From Parvibaculum sp. (GTDB lineage: Bacteria > Pseudomonadota > Alphaproteobacteria > Parvibaculales > Parvibaculaceae): a DNA stretch of 64,000 nt. The notes below the pieces were generated by a model, which was not told where the DNA came from, ran no database searches, and was given only the letters and a program-made list of their open reading frames with translations. This document shows, piece by piece, positions 61,751 to 64,000 of the stretch; position 1 is the first letter of the stretch; each line of letters begins with the position of its first letter. The position numbers and the translations under genes were made by a program. The stretch spans positions 744,001-808,000 of the forward strand of contig JAEPQD010000002.1 in the NCBI GenBank assembly GCA_017642695.1. The letters run 5' to 3'.

Positions 61751-61891
61751 TCAGACGAGCGACTTGTGGAAATAGGTCGTAAGGCAGGGCGCGCCGCCCT
61801 CTACGCAGTCGATCGGGACGTCGCGAATCCCAACAATCTTGTACTCGCCGAGAGTTTCTTCCCGATCAATGCGAGTGTCGGCACGCCTCAT
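61751..61891 (-). CDS. Small open frame overlapping the LysR stop
   Basis: A 46-codon frame starts [20 protein letters not shown] and ends [11 protein letters not shown]. Its ATG overlaps the LysR stop in an ATGA arrangement, which suggests translational coupling. It has two cysteines and no membrane segment. I recognise no family. It may be a short real gene, or the remains of a longer one; the ATGA overlap is the main evidence. Confidence 0.35.
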   Translation of the reverse strand: MRRADTRIDREETLGEYKIVGIRDVPIDCVEGGAPCLTTYFHKSLV

Positions 61892-62790
61892 GCGACCGGC
61901 CTTGCCGCGTGTTTTCGGGCCATGGCGATGAAAGCCTTGAGGGCTGCCGAAGGATTGCGCCGGCTCGGGTAGTAGAGGCACAGACCGGCGAAGGAAGGCG
62001 TCCAGTCTTCCAGTACGCGGATGAGACGCCCCGCCTCGATGTCCGCGCGAACATCCTGCTCCATGAAGAAGCCAAGACCAACGCCTTCCAGGGCGGCCGC
62101 CCGCGCAAGGCTAGCTTCGTCCAGGGTGACCGGCCCGGATACATCCATCTGGGCCGTCTGGCTGCCCTTCTCGAACCGCCACCGGTAGAGAGCGCCATTG
62201 GGCAGGCGAACCCGGATGCAGGGGAGATTGAGGAGGTCCGGCGGTACGCGTGGTTTTCCGTGCTTTTCGAAATAGGTTGGCGATCCCACGACGGCGAAGC
62301 GTTGCTTCCGGCCGAGAGACACGGAGATCATGTCGCTCGGCACGAGATCGGCGACACGCACACCCATATCGAACCCGTCGGCAACGATGTCGACCAGCCG
62401 CCCTTCCGTTACGAGATCGATATGCACCTGCGGGTAGCTGTGCAGGAACGCCATCACCAGGGGCGCTATGTCCCGCGCCGCCGTCGCAAAGGCGTTGATG
62501 CGGAGCGTTCCCGACGGTGTCGCCTGCTGGGACCGCACCGTATCCACGGCACTGTGGATGTCCTGCAGGGCGGGGCTCACCTGCTCGACGAAGAGGCGCC
62601 CGGCATCGGTGAGGGAGACACTGCGGGTCGTCCGGTTGAACAGGCGGACGCCGAGTTCGGCTTCAAGCTTGCCGATGGCATTGCTGAGGGCCGTCGTCGA
62701 CATGTCGAGATCGAGCGCTGCGGCACGGAACGAGCCCCTGCGCGAGATGGCGATGACGGCATCAAGGTCGTTCAGCGCTGTTTTGTACAT
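61888..62790 (-). CDS. LysR-family transcriptional regulator
   Basis: The ATG at 62790 (300 residues, [43 protein letters not shown]) gives the usual LysR start; an upstream ATG at 62871 adds 27 residues that do not fit. The winged helix ends [15 protein letters not shown]. The effector-binding domain ([37 protein letters not shown]) resembles the large AaeR/DmlR-like subgroup. It is divergent from the NTF2-like/SDR pair and probably regulates it. Confidence 0.9.
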   Translation of the reverse strand: MYKTALNDLDAVIAISRRGSFRAAALDLDMSTTALSNAIGKLEAELGVRLFNRTTRSVSLTDAGRLFVEQVSPALQDIHSAVDTVRSQQATPSGTLRINAFATAARDIAPLVMAFLHSYPQVHIDLVTEGRLVDIVADGFDMGVRVADLVPSDMISVSLGRKQRFAVVGSPTYFEKHGKPRVPPDLLNLPCIRVRLPNGALYRWRFEKGSQTAQMDVSGPVTLDEASLARAAALEGVGLGFFMEQDVRADIEAGRLIRVLEDWTPSFAGLCLYYPSRRNPSAALKAFIAMARKHAARPVA

Positions 62791-62824
62791 TGTCCCGTTT
62801 TTCGTGATGTTAGATAGCAATTTA

Positions 62825-62839
62825 TCCTGATTATCAGGA
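62825..62839. promoter_or_regulatory. Candidate LysR operator
   Basis: TCCTGA (62825-62830) and TCAGGA (62834-62839) form a perfect dyad around TTA in the gap between the divergent LysR and NTF2-like genes. The location fits a LysR site; binding is inferred. Confidence 0.45.
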
Positions 62840-62897
62840 CGGATGTCTACGCTTACTTTTGGAAGGCACAACCGATCCCGAACAGAGGATGCAAGTC

Positions 62898-63218
62898 ATG
62901 ATGCCTTCCCCGATCGAGGCTTATTTCGAAGCCGACATGTCCGAAGACCCCCAGGCGCTCCTTCGCGCCTTCGCGCCCGACGCCGTCGTGAAGGACGAGG
63001 GCGAGACCCATGCGGGCCGCGATGCCATCGAGGCGTGGTGGCGCGCAGCAAAGGTGCAGTACCAGCCTGTCGTCGAACCCCTCGATCTGGAGGAGCGGGA
63101 CGATACGGTCAGGGTCCGCTCCCAGGTGACCGGCAACTTCCCCGGCAGCCCCGTGATGCTCACCTTCACGTTCCGGCTTGCGGGCGATCGGATCGCGGAA
63201 CTGGAGATCGCCCCATGA
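62898..63218 (+). CDS. NTF2-like / SnoaL-fold protein
   Basis: The ATG at 62898 (106 residues, [40 protein letters not shown]) follows AGAGG. The pattern, an N-terminal helix, [23 protein letters not shown], and a last strand [13 protein letters not shown], is that of SnoaL-like proteins. It could be an isomerase or dehydratase, or a carrier. The stop overlaps the SDR start in ATGA, so they are translated together. Confidence 0.75.
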   Translation: MMPSPIEAYFEADMSEDPQALLRAFAPDAVVKDEGETHAGRDAIEAWWRAAKVQYQPVVEPLDLEERDDTVRVRSQVTGNFPGSPVMLTFTFRLAGDRIAELEIAP

Positions 63219-63994
63219 ACGCGTTCCTAACACTTAAGGGCAAGCGCGCGCTGGTTACCTCCGGCACGCGCGGTGCGGGGGCGGCGACCGTCGAACTCTT
63301 CCGGGAGCTCGGCGCTGAAGTCTTCACGACGGCGCGGGCGAGGCCCGAGGGAACGCCGGACGACCTTTTCGCCACTGCCGACCTCACGAAGGCCGCCGGA
63401 TGCGCGGATGTCGTGGAGGCCGCGCGGCGGCGCATGGGGGGCGTCGATATCGTCGTCCATATGCTCGGCGGTTCGTCTGCGCCGGCGGGCGGTTTCGCGG
63501 CGCTGACAGACAAGGTGTGGCAGGCCGAGTTCGATCTCAACCTCCTTCCTGCCGTTCGTCTGGATCGCGCCCTGCTTCCAGGCATGATCGCGCAAGGTGG
63601 TGGCGTCGTGATCCACGTGTCGTCGATCCAGCGGCTGTTGCCCTTGCCCGATGCTACAACCGCCTATGCGGCGGCCAAGGCCGCGCTCTCGACCTACAGC
63701 AAGAGTCTCTCGAAGGAAGTGTCGCCGAAAGGTGTGCGTGTCGTGCGCGTTTCGCCTGGCTGGATCGAAACCGAATCCGCTGTCGATCTCGCGACGCGCC
63801 TCGCGCGGGAAGCAGGCACCGACTACGAAGGCGGAAAGAAGATCATCATGGACTCCCTCGGCGGCATCCCGATCGGCCGGCCGGCGAAGCCCGTCGAAAT
63901 CGCGAGTCTCATTGCCTTCCTCGTGTCCGACCGCGCGGCAACGATCACAGGCACCGAATACGTCATTGATGGTGGCACCGTGCCGACGGTCTAG
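63215..63994 (+). CDS. Short-chain dehydrogenase/reductase
   Basis: The ATG at 63215 (259 residues) overlaps the stop of the NTF2-like gene. It has a slightly unusual nucleotide-binding motif, [16 protein letters not shown], where SGT replaces the common TGG, then [12 protein letters not shown] in place of [16 protein letters not shown] and [15 protein letters not shown] with the catalytic Tyr/Lys. The NNAG to HMLGG change removes the usual structural Asn. The C-terminus ends [10 protein letters not shown], so it is complete. Substrate unknown. Confidence 0.88.
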   Translation: MNAFLTLKGKRALVTSGTRGAGAATVELFRELGAEVFTTARARPEGTPDDLFATADLTKAAGCADVVEAARRRMGGVDIVVHMLGGSSAPAGGFAALTDKVWQAEFDLNLLPAVRLDRALLPGMIAQGGGVVIHVSSIQRLLPLPDATTAYAAAKAALSTYSKSLSKEVSPKGVRVVRVSPGWIETESAVDLATRLAREAGTDYEGGKKIIMDSLGGIPIGRPAKPVEIASLIAFLVSDRAATITGTEYVIDGGTVPTV

Positions 63995-64000
63995 GGCGGA

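Overview
This 64 kb window is GC-rich, chromosomal, bacterial DNA. The gene set points to an alphaproteobacterium: a GrxD/BolA pair next to a PurS-PurQ-PurL cluster, an F1-ATPase zeta-type inhibitor, PAS_5 and PilZ proteins, a BTLCP lipoprotein, and the intergenic repeat whose translation reads MPGLDPGIQ. The many crotonases, short-chain dehydrogenases and alpha/beta hydrolases suggest a lipid- or hydrocarbon-degrading environmental organism, with Parvibaculum-like bacteria as my best guess. That genus assignment is inference and was not checked by any search.

Layout. 1-5016 is housekeeping: the end of rpsD with its terminator, then a leftward block with purC, purS, purQ, purL (4-bp overlaps), bolA and grxD. 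5371-10680 holds the zeta inhibitor, a PAS_5 protein, and a TetR repressor divergent from a periplasmic PQQ dehydrogenase, which is followed by a DUF4336 protein and a crotonase. 10684-18939 has a histidine phosphatase, purB, two paralogous amidases (one with a Tat signal) around a LysR regulator, an NTF2-like protein, a TetR regulator and an O-methyltransferase. 18940-24072 contains radC, map, a cinA-type gene, a tRNA-Leu(UAA), a LysE exporter and a CHCC zinc-finger gene, flanked by two gene-free clusters of a TTATCCCCGG repeat. 24073-28674 has two GPH-type transporters around a hydrolase, then a tandem duplication of Rap1a/Tai4-like secreted proteins. 28672-42039 is mostly metabolic: M20 hydrolase, SDRs, crotonase, sulfatase, CysE, a DAO-type oxidase and small conserved proteins. 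Two palindromic repeat elements lie in this stretch.

42042-46952 is a run of unrecognised membrane or exported proteins ending in a Tat-exported PhoX/DUF839 protein. 47102-55243 has a gamma-carbonic anhydrase, a DUF192 protein, three more crotonases, an FKBP isomerase, a GYF-domain protein, a transglutaminase-like lipoprotein and a double PilZ protein. 55578-59558 groups a GMC oxidoreductase, a COG4091 SAF-domain dehydrogenase and a GT61-like glycosyltransferase. 59555-63994 carries a second PAS_5 protein, an exported protein with a striking Asn-rich tract, and a LysR regulator divergent from an NTF2-like/SDR pair.

How genes work together: the purine genes (purC/S/Q/L and the distant purB) belong to de novo IMP/AMP synthesis. 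Five crotonases, four SDRs and three hydrolases fit acyl-CoA and alcohol or ketone catabolism, but no complete pathway is visible here. The most unusual observations are the TTATCCCCGG repeat clusters, the Asn-rich exported protein, and the duplicated orphan immunity-like genes.
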